Position numbers and translations under genes: made by a program. Below are positions 51,747 to 60,789 of a DNA stretch of 64,000 bases, piece after piece. Numbering within the stretch: the stretch's first letter is position 1; each line of letters opens with the position of its first letter. Under the pieces are notes generated by a model. It worked only from the letters and a program-made list of their open reading frames with translations, was not told where the DNA came from and ran no database searches. The DNA is from CAZKAP01 sp964552195 (GTDB taxonomy: Bacteria > Bacteroidota > Bacteroidia > Flavobacteriales > Flavobacteriaceae): contig CAZKFM010000012.1 in the NCBI GenBank assembly GCA_964552195.1, forward strand, positions 1 to 64,000, given 5' to 3'.

Positions 51747-52607
51747 ATGCCAAAGCCTTTTTTTCTGAATATAGGGGGTGAACTACTAGACCTGTCCACC
51801 CCTCGTGTGATGGGTATATTAAATATTACCTCGGATTCCTTCTACGATGGAGGACGTTATTTAAATCCGGACAAGGCCGTCAAACAGGCCGGACGGATGC
51901 TGGAGGAAGGCGCAACGATCATCGACGTGGGAGGATACAGTTCCCGACCGGGGGCGGATCACATCTCAGAGGAAGAGGAGCTGAAGAGGGTAATTCCAGC
52001 AATTAAGGCCATCAAATCGTCCTACTCGGAAGCCCGGATATCCATAGATACCTTCCGCAGTGAGGTGGCCCGTGCTGCGGTTCAGGAAGGTGCGGCCCTG
52101 ATTAACGACATCAGCAGTGGCCAGGCCGACAGCCAGATGCTTACCGTGGCGGCCCACCTGGGAGTTCCATATATCGGCATGCACATGAGAGGTACGCCTA
52201 AGACCATGACCGGGCTCACGGAATACGAACACGTTACCCGAGATCTGGTACACTACTTTTCCGATCTGAAGGCCCGTGCGATCCTTGAGGGAATAACCGA
52301 CCTGATCATCGACCCGGGCTTCGGATTTGCCAAGACTCCGGAGCAGAACTTTCAGCTCCTGCGGGAACTGGACCACTTTGCCTGGCTCGATCTTCCCGTA
52401 CTGGTAGGTGTGAGCCGGAAATCCTTCATTTACAAAACTCTGGGACGAACCGCCGAAGAAGCGCTGAACGGCACAACCGTAATTCACACCCTGGCCCTGC
52501 TCAAGGGGGCCCACATCCTAAGAGTACACGATGTGCGGGAAGCTCAGGACTGCATCCGATTGCTTAATGTTTATAATGATGATCTGGCAAGGCAGGTTCA
52601 GCCATAA
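51747..52607 (+). CDS. folP: Dihydropteroate synthase
   Basis: TIM-barrel enzyme of folate biosynthesis joining p-aminobenzoate to the pterin pyrophosphate. GILNITSDSFYDGG, GATIIDVGGYSSRPGA and DPGFGFAKTPEQN are the family's pterin and phosphate sites. Length 286 is standard. It precedes the diadenylate cyclase gene by 49 bp, a common order in Bacteroidota. Confidence 0.95.
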   Translation: MPKPFFLNIGGELLDLSTPRVMGILNITSDSFYDGGRYLNPDKAVKQAGRMLEEGATIIDVGGYSSRPGADHISEEEELKRVIPAIKAIKSSYSEARISIDTFRSEVARAAVQEGAALINDISSGQADSQMLTVAAHLGVPYIGMHMRGTPKTMTGLTEYEHVTRDLVHYFSDLKARAILEGITDLIIDPGFGFAKTPEQNFQLLRELDHFAWLDLPVLVGVSRKSFIYKTLGRTAEEALNGTTVIHTLALLKGAHILRVHDVREAQDCIRLLNVYNDDLARQVQP

Positions 52608-52656
52608 GGATTACCGTTCTTAGCAGTAATTTTTAACTTTACCAAAAGGCTCCTTC

Positions 52657-53445
52657 TTGGAAATATTCAAAGTCCTCCAATTCCGGATTACCGATTTTCT
52701 CGACATTCTCTTAATGGCTTTGCTTTTTTACTACGGTTACCGACTGCTAAAGGGCACCGTTGCCATTAATATTTTCATCGGTCTGGTTCTGGTGTGGGCC
52801 TTCTGGAACATCACCGAACTGCTCGGGATGAAAATGATCAGCAGTGTGGTCGGTGGGTTTATACAGGTAGGTTTCATCGTTTTGATTGTGGTGTTTCAGC
52901 AGGAAATTCGAAAGTTCCTGCTCCTGATCGGATCGACCAACCTGGCCACTCGTATTAAATTCATGCGGTACTTCCGTTTTCTTAAAACCGAACTCAATGA
53001 GACCGATCATACCCAGATCGATGTGGTTTTAAGGGCCTGTGAGAAAATGGGCAACGAACGAACCGGTGCACTGATCGTCATCGAGCGTCAGAATTCGCTT
53101 GATTTCGTAAAAACGACGGGAGATAAAATGAATATCGAAATCACCCAGCCCATTATTGAAAGTATATTCCACAAGAGCGGCCCCCTGCACGACGGAGCCG
53201 TTGTGATACAGGGCAATCACATCACCGCCACACGCGTGATCCTTCCGGTTTCCAACGATCGGACCATCCCGCTCAAATACGGCCTGAGGCACCGGGCGGC
53301 CGTTGGCATAACCGAGCGCACGGATGCTCTTTGCCTGGTAGTGAGCGAGGAAACCGGGAACCTGGTTTACATAAGAGACAAGCAATTTGTACCTTACGAA
53401 TCACTGGAGGAACTGTCTTCCATGATCAAAACCGACCTGAACTAA
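52657..53445 (+). CDS. dacA: Diadenylate cyclase CdaA type
   Basis: Makes c-di-AMP from two ATP at the inner membrane. Three N-terminal helices (about 10-65) precede the DAC domain with both signature motifs: HDGAVVIQ (DGA) and GLRHRAAVG (RHR), then SEETG. TTG is used as start at 52657; no better ATG lies upstream. It is followed after 2 bp by a DUF3667 gene, so they are cotranscribed. Confidence 0.93.
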   Translation: MEIFKVLQFRITDFLDILLMALLFYYGYRLLKGTVAINIFIGLVLVWAFWNITELLGMKMISSVVGGFIQVGFIVLIVVFQQEIRKFLLLIGSTNLATRIKFMRYFRFLKTELNETDHTQIDVVLRACEKMGNERTGALIVIERQNSLDFVKTTGDKMNIEITQPIIESIFHKSGPLHDGAVVIQGNHITATRVILPVSNDRTIPLKYGLRHRAAVGITERTDALCLVVSEETGNLVYIRDKQFVPYESLEELSSMIKTDLN

Positions 53446-53447
53446 CC

Positions 53448-54233
53448 GTGAATTGCCTGAACTGTAAGAGCGAACTGGAGGAAAGGGACGAATACTGCTT
53501 TCAGTGTGGGGCCCGTGTCATGCGCGAGCGATTGACCATAGGTAAGCTCCTAAACGAAATCCTGTCGCATTTCACTAATCTGGAAAGCGGTCTGTACAGT
53601 ACCCTGATTGACCTGACCGTGAGGCCCGAACGCGTGACCGTTGGATTTATTGAGGGGTTGCGCAAGCGTTACCTGAAACCTGGAGGATATCTGGCACTGA
53701 GCCTGACCCTGTCGGGAATCATTATCTTTTTCATGCTTCGGGTCAAGGACCAGATCAGTTTCGATGCCATTGCAATGAGTCAGGAGGCCTCTTTGGCGGC
53801 CAAGAAAATGTTCGATAACATCAACGATTTCCAGGCCCTCATGTTCGTCTCCTACATTCCCATGGCAGCCGCGGCCAGTTTCCTGTGCTTTCCGGAGCGA
53901 AAGTTCAATTTCGCCGAGAGGAATGTGATTTTCGCCTACGCCATATCCCATGTGAGCGTGCTCACCTTTATCCCCTTTCTGATCCTCTTAATTATAGACC
54001 CTCAGGACTACATATCGGTCTCGGTCTACAGCCTGCCCCTGCTCTTCATGGTCATGGGTTTTTACATTATCCGGGCCTCACGGCTCAGTCTGTTGGAGCA
54101 ATTGCCTCGTTTGCTGGTCTTCTTTATGCTTATGTTTGTCTTCTACATAGGCGAAAGCATATTTATCGCTCTGATCATGCTGCTTACCGGAGTAATGAGT
54201 TTACAGGATTTCGCACCCGCGGCAGCAGGTTAA
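53448..54233 (+). CDS. DUF3667 membrane protein with zinc ribbon (first copy)
   Basis: The start is GTG 53448, 2 bp after dacA, giving VNCLNCKSELEERDEYCFQCGARV: a CxxC...CxxC zinc ribbon in the first 25 residues. The DUF3667 core follows (RLTIGKLLNEILSHFTNLESG, LIDLTVRPERVTVGFIEGLRKRYLKPG), then about four membrane helices (about 80-100, 135-155, 165-190, 220-240). The family is common in Bacteroidota with unknown role. A close paralogue follows directly. Reading further upstream in this frame would run into dacA. Confidence 0.85.
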   Translation: MNCLNCKSELEERDEYCFQCGARVMRERLTIGKLLNEILSHFTNLESGLYSTLIDLTVRPERVTVGFIEGLRKRYLKPGGYLALSLTLSGIIIFFMLRVKDQISFDAIAMSQEASLAAKKMFDNINDFQALMFVSYIPMAAAASFLCFPERKFNFAERNVIFAYAISHVSVLTFIPFLILLIIDPQDYISVSVYSLPLLFMVMGFYIIRASRLSLLEQLPRLLVFFMLMFVFYIGESIFIALIMLLTGVMSLQDFAPAAAG

Positions 54234-54256
54234 ACAATTGACCGTACTTTTCTATA

Positions 54257-55091
54257 TTGCATGCAGTTCTGGAAACGGATCTGACACCCACACAGGAAGT
54301 CGAATCGCTGAGCTGCATCAGCTGCGAGGAAGACATACGCCGGGGTTGCCTATTGCCCCCACTGCGGGGCCAAGGTGCTAACCAAAAGACTGAGCATAGC
54401 AGGCCTGCTCCAAGAGGTATTCTTCCAGCTATTTAATCTGGAAACCGGTTTTATTCGGACGGCCATCGATTTAACCGTTCGTCCCGAAAAGGTAACCGTA
54501 GGCTTTATGAGGGGGGTCCGAAAGAAATACCTGCGACCCGGATCCTATCTTGCCCTTAGCCTGACCCTATCGGGTGCCCTGGTGTACTTTATATTGCGTG
54601 CCAAGGATCGTATCAATTTTGACAGTATTATGGCTGCCGGACAGTCCTCGGATGGAGCCATGCGGGTATTCGAGGCGACCATGGACTATCAGGCATTACT
54701 GAACGTGACGTACACTCCCATATGGGCCATCGCCAGCTTCCTGTGTTTTCCGGAGAAACGGTTCAACCTGGCAGAACGGAGTGTAATTTTTACCTACGGT
54801 ATCGCCCATTACAGTATTTTGACATTTCTACCTTCCCTGGTGTTGCTGGCATACTTCCCTGAGAGCTATGTTAGTGCCTCCGTGTACGCATTGGTACTGC
54901 TGTTTTTGGGTTATGGATTCTACATTTATCGGGCTTCCGGACTGAATCTCGTGGAGCTGATCGGCAGGCTGACGGTTTTTTATGCGCTGATGTTCATTTT
55001 CTTCATGATGGTCAGTATTGGGATCAATGTACTCCTCATACTAACCGGTGTTATTGACATACAGGATTTTGTTCCAAAGACCGTTGAATAA
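54257..55091 (+). CDS. DUF3667 membrane protein with zinc ribbon (second copy), one-base frame break in the ribbon
   Basis: From 54375 on this is a close paralogue of the first copy (RLSIAGLLQEVFFQLFNLETG, AIDLTVRPEKVTVGFMRGVRKKYLRPG). The zinc ribbon is split between frames: SCISCEEDIR in one, YCPHCGAKVLTK in the next. Taking out one G from GGGG at 54342-54345 joins them. The start is then TTG 54257; or ATG 54261 if one A were also missing at 54273-54275. Corrected length about 277 residues. It probably arose by tandem duplication. Confidence 0.8.
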
Positions 55092-55157
55092 TGCCCTCCA
55101 CAAAAAAAATGGATTAAACCAGGATTTTCGAGCTCCCAGAAAACCGGAATACCTGCT

Positions 55158-56939
55158 TTACGCGGCCTCTTCCTGTTTGAACTGGGCCTCATAGAGATCC
55201 TTGTAATAACCGCCCTTCTGCAGTAGTTCTGCGTGCGTGCCCTTCTCCACGATCCGTCCCCCATCCATTACCCAGATGGTGCTTGCCTTTTTTACTGTAG
55301 CCAGGCGGTGCGCGATAACGATACTGGTACGGCCCTTGGTGATTTCCTCAGTGGCCTTCTGGATCAGTTGTTCCGAATACGTATCCACCGAAGAAGTGGC
55401 CTCGTCCAGAATCAGGATGCCGGGGTTACTTACATAGGCCCTGAGAAAAGCGATGAGCTGACGCTGGCCGCTCGAAAGCATGCCTCCGCGCTCCTTCACA
55501 TTGAAGTCGTAGCCCCCGGGCAGGCTGCTGATAAAATCGTGGATGCCGATCTGCCTGGCGGCACGTTCGATGTCTTCCCGGGTAACCGAAGGGTCGTTCA
55601 GGGCTATGTTCTTAGCTATAGTATCGGCGAACAGGAAAACGTCCTGCAATACAATGGCAATATGAGACCGCAGCGCCGACAACTTCCAGTCCCGTATTTC
55701 TACTCCATCGATACGGATGGAACCCTCCTGTATATCGTAAAAACGGTTGAGTAGATTAATAATAGTGGATTTACCCGCACCGGTAGCACCCACTATGGCC
55801 ACGGTGGAACCCGCTGGCACCTTCATGGAAACCCCGTGCAATACATCCTGACCAGGCTTGTAGGCAAAACGCACCCGGTCCAGTTCGATATCGCCCCGGA
55901 CGCTCTCCGACTCGTGGGTACCCTCGTCGGGTATGCTGCTTTCGGTGTCGAGTATCGAGAATACCCGATTGGAAGCAACCATCCCCATCTGAAGGGTGTT
56001 GAATTTATCGGCTATATGGCGAAGTGGGCGAAACAACATGCCCGTCAGCAATATAAATGTGAAGATAAAACCGTACTGATCCGCCCCCTGGGGTCCCATT
56101 ACATTCTGCAGCCCACCGTACCAGACCACCAGACCCGTAGCCACCGAGGCCAGCATTTCGGCTATGGCAAAGAAGATCGAATTATACCAGATTGTCTTCA
56201 GCCAGGCCTTTTTGTGGAATTCGTTAATCTGTGAAAAGCGTTCCATCTCTATGTCTTCCCGTGTGAAGAGCTGAACGATCTTCATCCCCGCCAGTCGCTC
56301 CTGTACAAAGGAATTGAGTTCGGCCACCCGGCCACGTACCTCGACGAAGGCTACTTTTATAGAGCGCTGAAACCAGCGGGTGACCAACAAAAGCACGGGC
56401 AGGATGGTAAAAATAATGAGGGTGAGTTTCCAGCTGATTACCGCCATGATTACCGCCACAACGACCATTTTGAGCAAATCGGCTATGATGGTGAAGAAGC
56501 CCTGACTAAAGATTTCACCTATCTTCTGAAGATCGGAAACGGAACGGGTAACCAACACACCGATGGATGAGTTGTCGAAATACGTCATCTTGAACCGGAG
56601 CATCTTCCGGTATAGTGCAATGCGCAGATCCCGTATAACGGATTCGCCTAGCCAGTTGGCATAATACGTGAAGAGAAGCTGGCAAATGACCTCTCCCAGG
56701 AGTACGGCTCCCATGAGTACAACCAGCTGTACGAGCTTCTCGGCATCCATGCTGGTTATGGCCACATCGACCAGGCGCCCTACCAATACGGGGGTGAGTA
56801 CGGCAAAACCCGAAAGCAGTATGGCTGCCAGGGCAACACCGGCAAAAACTCCGCTATAGGGTCGGGTATACCTCATCACCCGGCTGAAGAGCCGGAGATC
56901 AAAGGCCTTGCCTGTTTCCTTGGATGTACTCATAACCAA
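55158..56939 (-). CDS. ABC exporter, fused permease and ATPase (MsbA/MDR-like)
   Basis: The N-terminal half has six membrane helices. The ATPase domain carries Walker A GATGAGKST, the signature LSSGQRQL and Walker B ILILDEATSSVD. It works as a homodimer or heterodimer exporting lipid or drug-like substrates from the inner membrane; the substrate is unknown. Length 593. Its start overlaps the end of truA by 10 bp, so translation is coupled. Met 1 or Met 3 could be the start. Confidence 0.92.
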   Translation of the reverse strand: MVMSTSKETGKAFDLRLFSRVMRYTRPYSGVFAGVALAAILLSGFAVLTPVLVGRLVDVAITSMDAEKLVQLVVLMGAVLLGEVICQLLFTYYANWLGESVIRDLRIALYRKMLRFKMTYFDNSSIGVLVTRSVSDLQKIGEIFSQGFFTIIADLLKMVVVAVIMAVISWKLTLIIFTILPVLLLVTRWFQRSIKVAFVEVRGRVAELNSFVQERLAGMKIVQLFTREDIEMERFSQINEFHKKAWLKTIWYNSIFFAIAEMLASVATGLVVWYGGLQNVMGPQGADQYGFIFTFILLTGMLFRPLRHIADKFNTLQMGMVASNRVFSILDTESSIPDEGTHESESVRGDIELDRVRFAYKPGQDVLHGVSMKVPAGSTVAIVGATGAGKSTIINLLNRFYDIQEGSIRIDGVEIRDWKLSALRSHIAIVLQDVFLFADTIAKNIALNDPSVTREDIERAARQIGIHDFISSLPGGYDFNVKERGGMLSSGQRQLIAFLRAYVSNPGILILDEATSSVDTYSEQLIQKATEEITKGRTSIVIAHRLATVKKASTIWVMDGGRIVEKGTHAELLQKGGYYKDLYEAQFKQEEAA

Positions 56940-57676
56940 ATGTCGTCGGGATAAATAACGCGGGTCAAATATAATCCTTTTGCGGGCACCGATGCCCCGG
57001 CTTCGCTCCGGTTTCTGCTTTCCAGAACTTCCTGCATCCAGGATACTTCACGCTTGCCCTGGCCAATTTCCAGAAGCGTACCCACTACAGCCCTCACCAT
57101 GTTTCTCAAGAAGCGGTCTGCGGTGATATGAAACACCCAGAGGCATTCGGACTCCTGCCTCCACTCTGCTTCTTTCAGGTCGCAACGGAAGGTTTTAACA
57201 TCGGTATTCGATTTGGAGAAGCACTCAAAATCCCGATGCTCCAGCATGCCTGCCGCAGCCTGATTCATCCGTACGAAATTCAAATCCCCATAAAGGTAGT
57301 GAGCGCGTCCCTTCAGGAACGGGTCACGCCGTGTACTCAGCCAGTACTCGTAGCTTCGAAACACCGCATCAAAGCGGGCATGGGCGCTATCCCTGACCGG
57401 AACAATCCGCAAGATGGAAATATCCTCGGGCAGGAAGCGATTCAACCGGTGCAAAAGTTCTCCGGTATCCAGCTGCACCGCAGAATCGAAATGAGCGGGC
57501 ATGAAACGGGCATGCACTCCCGCATCGGTCCGGCCCGCTCCGGTCAGAGTCGTTTCGGCACCGAGCATGGTAGACAGGGCAGACTCCACTACAGCCTGTA
57601 CACTGTTTGCATTGGGTTGTCGCTGCCAACCGCTGTAACACTCCCCGAGATAGGCGCATTCGAGAAAATATCTCAT
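56930..57676 (-). CDS. truA: tRNA pseudouridine(38-40) synthase
   Basis: Isomerises uridines 38-40 in the anticodon arm. The catalytic Asp is residue 51 in GAGRTDAGVHA. Other TruA blocks: AYLGECYSGWQRQPN, FECFSKSNTDVKT, FLRNMVRAVVGTL. Length 248 is standard. It is the first gene of a two-gene unit with the ABC exporter and diverges from the phosphodiesterase gene. Confidence 0.96.
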   Translation of the reverse strand: MRYFLECAYLGECYSGWQRQPNANSVQAVVESALSTMLGAETTLTGAGRTDAGVHARFMPAHFDSAVQLDTGELLHRLNRFLPEDISILRIVPVRDSAHARFDAVFRSYEYWLSTRRDPFLKGRAHYLYGDLNFVRMNQAAAGMLEHRDFECFSKSNTDVKTFRCDLKEAEWRQESECLWVFHITADRFLRNMVRAVVGTLLEIGQGKREVSWMQEVLESRNRSEAGASVPAKGLYLTRVIYPDDIWL

Positions 57677-57685
57677 GGCTTTGCC

Positions 57686-57703
57686 TTAGCTTTGGCCAAA
57701 GAT
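57686..57703. promoter_or_regulatory. Back-to-back divergent -7 boxes forming a palindrome
   Basis: TAGCTTTG at 57686-57693 faces right and the complement of CAAAGATA at 57696-57703 (TATCTTTG) faces left; both fully match TAnnTTTG. Together they enclose the perfect palindrome CTTTGGCCAAAG (57689-57700). The left-facing box has a TTTG 17 bases upstream (57721-57724). truA (start 57676) would have a leader near 13 bases; the phosphodiesterase (start 57737) about 36. Confidence 0.6.
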
Positions 57704-57736
57704 AAGCCGGTACTCCGGACCAAAAGGACCGATTTG

Positions 57737-58237
57737 ATGAAGATCCTGTTGCTCTCCGACACCCATGGTTATCTGGACGAAGCTATCCTAAGGCATGTGA
57801 AGTGGGCGGATGAAGTATGGCATGCAGGGGATATAGGATCCCAGGAAGTAACCGATAGCATTTCCCGCCTACGCCCCCTTGTAGGGGTCTTCGGAAATAT
57901 TGACGGAACCGATATTCGCAAGGAGTTTCCCAAGGATCAGATTTTTTCCCGGGAAGGTGTCCGGGTATGGATGACTCACATAGGCGGATACCCCGGGCGT
58001 TTTTCGGTAGGAATCAGGGAGGGGCTAAGGAGACTGAATCCCGACCTGTTTATCTGTGGACATTCTCATATACTCAAGGTGATGAAGGATCCCGAAAGTG
58101 CTGTCCTTCACATGAATCCCGGAGCTTGCGGTCGTCATGGGTTTCACCAGCTCCGTACCATGCTGCGATTCGAACTCCGAGCCGGGAACATTGAGTCTCT
58201 TGAAGTCGTGGAACTCGGCCCCAGGTCGCGAGTATGA
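57737..58237 (+). CDS. YfcE/MJ0936-type metallophosphoesterase
   Basis: Small calcineurin-like phosphodiesterase of 166 residues. Metal ligands: SDTHG at residues 7-11, HAGDIGS, FGNID and GHSHILK plus MNPGACG. The family cleaves phosphodiester bonds in cyclic nucleotides or other small molecules. A longer frame upstream to 57128 is only the open antisense of truA. With dacA nearby a link to c-di-nucleotide turnover is tempting but unproven. Confidence 0.92.
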   Translation: MKILLLSDTHGYLDEAILRHVKWADEVWHAGDIGSQEVTDSISRLRPLVGVFGNIDGTDIRKEFPKDQIFSREGVRVWMTHIGGYPGRFSVGIREGLRRLNPDLFICGHSHILKVMKDPESAVLHMNPGACGRHGFHQLRTMLRFELRAGNIESLEVVELGPRSRV

Positions 58238-58268
58238 GTGCGCATTAGAAGGTGACCTTTCACAAAAA

Positions 58269-58292
58269 AACCCGGTGCAAAAGCACCGGGTT
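58269..58292 (-). terminator. Rho-independent terminator between convergent genes
   Basis: Perfect 10-bp stem AACCCGGTGC (58269-58278) / GCACCGGGTT (58283-58292), AAAA loop. On the minus strand it is followed by a T-run, just after the DUF4293 stop at 58319. The plus-strand phosphodiesterase gene may share it. Confidence 0.88.
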
Positions 58293-58318
58293 CACGCACT
58301 GTTACTAAGATATCCGAT

Positions 58319-58729
58319 TTAACGTAAACGATCTACAGATTTTACGAGATCTTCGTCCTTTTTGATCGCCCTGTTGGCAAGGACCAACAGGACAATTGAC
58401 AAAACTGGACCCAGCATCCCAATACCCTTCTCAGGGGCTTCCGCCCCTCCAGATAAACTTAGTGATCGGTAGACGAAAAATCCTAGTAATATAAGTTGAA
58501 GCAGCAGATTCAATCGATTGAGCACGAACTGCCGCTGTCGGTCCGAAAACTGAAATATAGTGACTCCGGCTAAAATGGCCGACAGCCCGGCCGGAACCAT
58601 CCATCCCGGCGTTTGATACAAATATACAGCGGATCCCTCGGGCGAGGCACCGATGGGCGCCAAAAAATACAGCAGTCCGTTCAGTAGTGCTGCCAGGCCC
58701 ATATATATTGTCTGTATCCTTTGTATCAT
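58319..58729 (-). CDS. DUF4293 membrane protein
   Basis: A 136-residue protein with four membrane helices (about 5-22, 41-60, 72-90, 104-123), starting with MIQRIQTIYMGLAALLNG, the recognisable DUF4293 opening. In Bacteroidota this gene usually sits next to rho, as here. No function is known. Confidence 0.88.
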   Translation of the reverse strand: MIQRIQTIYMGLAALLNGLLYFLAPIGASPEGSAVYLYQTPGWMVPAGLSAILAGVTIFQFSDRQRQFVLNRLNLLLQLILLGFFVYRSLSLSGGAEAPEKGIGMLGPVLSIVLLVLANRAIKKDEDLVKSVDRLR

Positions 58730-58748
58730 TCCGTCGGAAATCAGGGCA

Positions 58749-58756
58749 CAAATTTA
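58749..58756 (-). promoter_or_regulatory. Candidate -7 box (TAAATTTG) of the DUF4293 gene
   Basis: Full TAnnTTTG match on the minus strand, 20 bp before the ATG at 58729, giving a leader of about 13 bases. No clear -33 TTTG at the usual distance. Confidence 0.5.
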
Positions 58757-58896
58757 GTTAATCCGAAAAAACCAGTTCCTAAAAAAATATTTGTACATTA
58801 GCAGAGTTATATAGTCCGAGCACTTACCCGGGTTTCTCAATCCCCTTTTGCCCACTAGACTTATCCTTTACTTATTCCGTATAACACATTCTTTTG

Positions 58897-60555
58897 ATGT
58901 TTGACATTGCAGATTTAAAGGCAAAGAAACTTGCCGAACTCCAGGAAATTGCCATGGAGTTAGAGGTACCGAGATTTAAGTACCTGAAAAAACTAGATCT
59001 GGTTTACCAGATACTGGACACTCAGGCCACGAATCCCAAGGCCGCCGTAACCGTAGAAAATTCAAGTCCTTCCACCGAGGAGAAAAAAACCGACGACAAC
59101 AAGCCCGCCCCTAAGAAAAGAGGCCGTAAGCCCCGTCAGTCCAAGGAGGAAGATACCGACAACAGTTCACCGGATTCCAACAAGGACTCCAAGGAAGTGA
59201 AAGATGCTCCCCGGGAACGGGAACGCAATACCCGTGAACGCGGACACACCCCACGAGAGAGGGATAACCGCGAGGGTGACAACTCTGGCAGAAAAGACAA
59301 TAGCAGCTCTAATGGCCAGCACAAACCCGGCCCAAAGTCGCGAAAGGGCCAGAACAACCCTTCGGGCAATTGGCAGGACAAGAAAAACATGAATTTCGAC
59401 AAGGACCTCAAGAACCGCTATAAGGAGCCCGAGTACGAATTCGACAGCATCATCGAAAGCGAGGGTGTATTGGATATTATGCAGGACGGCTATGGCTTCC
59501 TGCGTTCCTCCGACTACAACTACCTCTCTTCCCCCGACGATATTTACGTAAGTCAATCTCAGATCAGACTCTTCGGACTGAAAACCGGAGATACGGTATT
59601 GGGCAACATCCGTCCACCCAAGGAAGGGGAAAAGTACTTTCCCCTGATCAAAGTATCCAAGATCAACGGACTGGACCCTCAGGTGGTACGGGATCGGGTC
59701 TCTTTCGAGCACCTGACTCCACTCTTTCCCAATGAAAAGTTCAACCTGGCGGAGAAGCAAAGCACTCTGTCCACCCGGATCATGGATCTTTTTGCTCCCA
59801 TAGGTAAAGGACAGCGCGGTATGATCGTATCTCAGCCCAAAACGGGTAAGACCATGCTGCTTAAGGATATAGCGAACGCCATTGCGGCCAACCATCCCGA
59901 GGTATTCCAGATCATATTATTAATTGACGAACGCCCCGAGGAAGTCACCGACATGCAGCGGAACGTCAGGGGTGAGGTCATCGCCTCAACTTTTGACAAG
60001 GAAGCCGCAGAACATGTACGCGTAGCCAATATTGTGATCGAGAAGGCCAAGCGTCTGGTAGAGTGCGGACACGACGTGGTTATACTGCTAGACTCCATCA
60101 CCCGCCTGGCACGTGCTTACAATACGGTTCAACCTGCCTCTGGCAAGGTGCTCAGTGGAGGTGTGGATGCCAACGCCCTACACAAGCCCAAGAGATTCTT
60201 TGGAGCTGCTCGTAATATTGAAAACGGAGGTTCCCTCTCCATTATCGCCACCGCTCTGACTGAGACGGGGTCCAAAATGGACGAAGTGATCTTCGAGGAA
60301 TTCAAGGGAACGGGTAATATGGAACTTCAACTCGACCGAAGAATTTCGAATCGCAGAATATTCCCGGCCATCGATCTCATATCTTCTTCGACCCGACGAG
60401 ACGATCTGCTTTTGGACGAGAACGTCATCCAGCGCATGTGGATCATGCGCAAGTATCTGGCAGATATGAACCCCATAGAAGCCATGGAATTCATGGAACA
60501 ACGAATGAAGCAGACCCGGAACAACGAGGAGTTCCTTATGACGATGAACGAATAA
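58897..60555 (+). CDS. rho: Transcription termination factor Rho with a long disordered insert
   Basis: Hexameric RNA-dependent ATPase that ends transcripts. The N-terminal Rho_N helix bundle is residues 1-45, then an insert of about 130 residues (roughly 50-180) rich in Lys, Arg, Asp, Ser and Asn (KKRGRKPRQSK, RERERNTRERGH), then the cold-shock-like RNA-binding domain (GVLDIMQDGYGFLRS) and the ATPase with Walker A SQPKTGKT. The insert is the type shown in Bacteroides Rho to drive condensate formation. ATG 58897 is chosen; a TTG directly before it is less likely. Confidence 0.95.
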   Translation: MFDIADLKAKKLAELQEIAMELEVPRFKYLKKLDLVYQILDTQATNPKAAVTVENSSPSTEEKKTDDNKPAPKKRGRKPRQSKEEDTDNSSPDSNKDSKEVKDAPRERERNTRERGHTPRERDNREGDNSGRKDNSSSNGQHKPGPKSRKGQNNPSGNWQDKKNMNFDKDLKNRYKEPEYEFDSIIESEGVLDIMQDGYGFLRSSDYNYLSSPDDIYVSQSQIRLFGLKTGDTVLGNIRPPKEGEKYFPLIKVSKINGLDPQVVRDRVSFEHLTPLFPNEKFNLAEKQSTLSTRIMDLFAPIGKGQRGMIVSQPKTGKTMLLKDIANAIAANHPEVFQIILLIDERPEEVTDMQRNVRGEVIASTFDKEAAEHVRVANIVIEKAKRLVECGHDVVILLDSITRLARAYNTVQPASGKVLSGGVDANALHKPKRFFGAARNIENGGSLSIIATALTETGSKMDEVIFEEFKGTGNMELQLDRRISNRRIFPAIDLISSSTRRDDLLLDENVIQRMWIMRKYLADMNPIEAMEFMEQRMKQTRNNEEFLMTMNE

Positions 60556-60587
60556 GAACTACCAAACCTTTGTTAAGACTAAAAGCC

Positions 60588-60616
60588 CGGATCGTTTGCG
60601 ACCGTGTTTTATTTTT
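60588..60616 (+). terminator. Probable terminator of rho
   Basis: Stem CGGATCG (60588-60594) / CGACCG (60599-60604) with one bulged A, loop TTTG, followed by TGTTTTATTTTT. It lies 33 bp past the rho stop. Confidence 0.6.
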
Positions 60617-60738
60617 ACATCTGGTCAAATTCCCTTTATTCCGTTACACCAATTAGGTTTCACCCCCGGAATTTTGCCGTTGACCGAAAGTAATGGGTCA
60701 TTGACGAATCGAAGATCGATTACAGATGGTTTAGATTG

Positions 60739-60746
60739 TAACTTTG
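60739..60746 (+). promoter_or_regulatory. Candidate -7 box (TAACTTTG) before the 33-residue ORF
   Basis: Full TAnnTTTG match, 43 bp before ATG 60790. Predicted start near 60754. No clear -33 TTTG. Such an 8-mer occurs by chance now and then, so only its position between two other matching elements lends support. Confidence 0.4.
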
Positions 60747-60789
60747 ACCAGAACGCGAAGGCGTTGCCCAAATCACCAAAACAACGAAT

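Noticed and set aside
57128..57736. N-terminal extension of the phosphodiesterase
   Set aside because: The extension is antisense to truA; the family starts at MKILLLSDTHG, and a promoter box lies just before that ATG.
60596..60789. Longer form of the small protein between rho and rpsT
   Set aside because: It starts at TTG inside the probable rho terminator and shows no domain; the ATG at 60790 is more credible.
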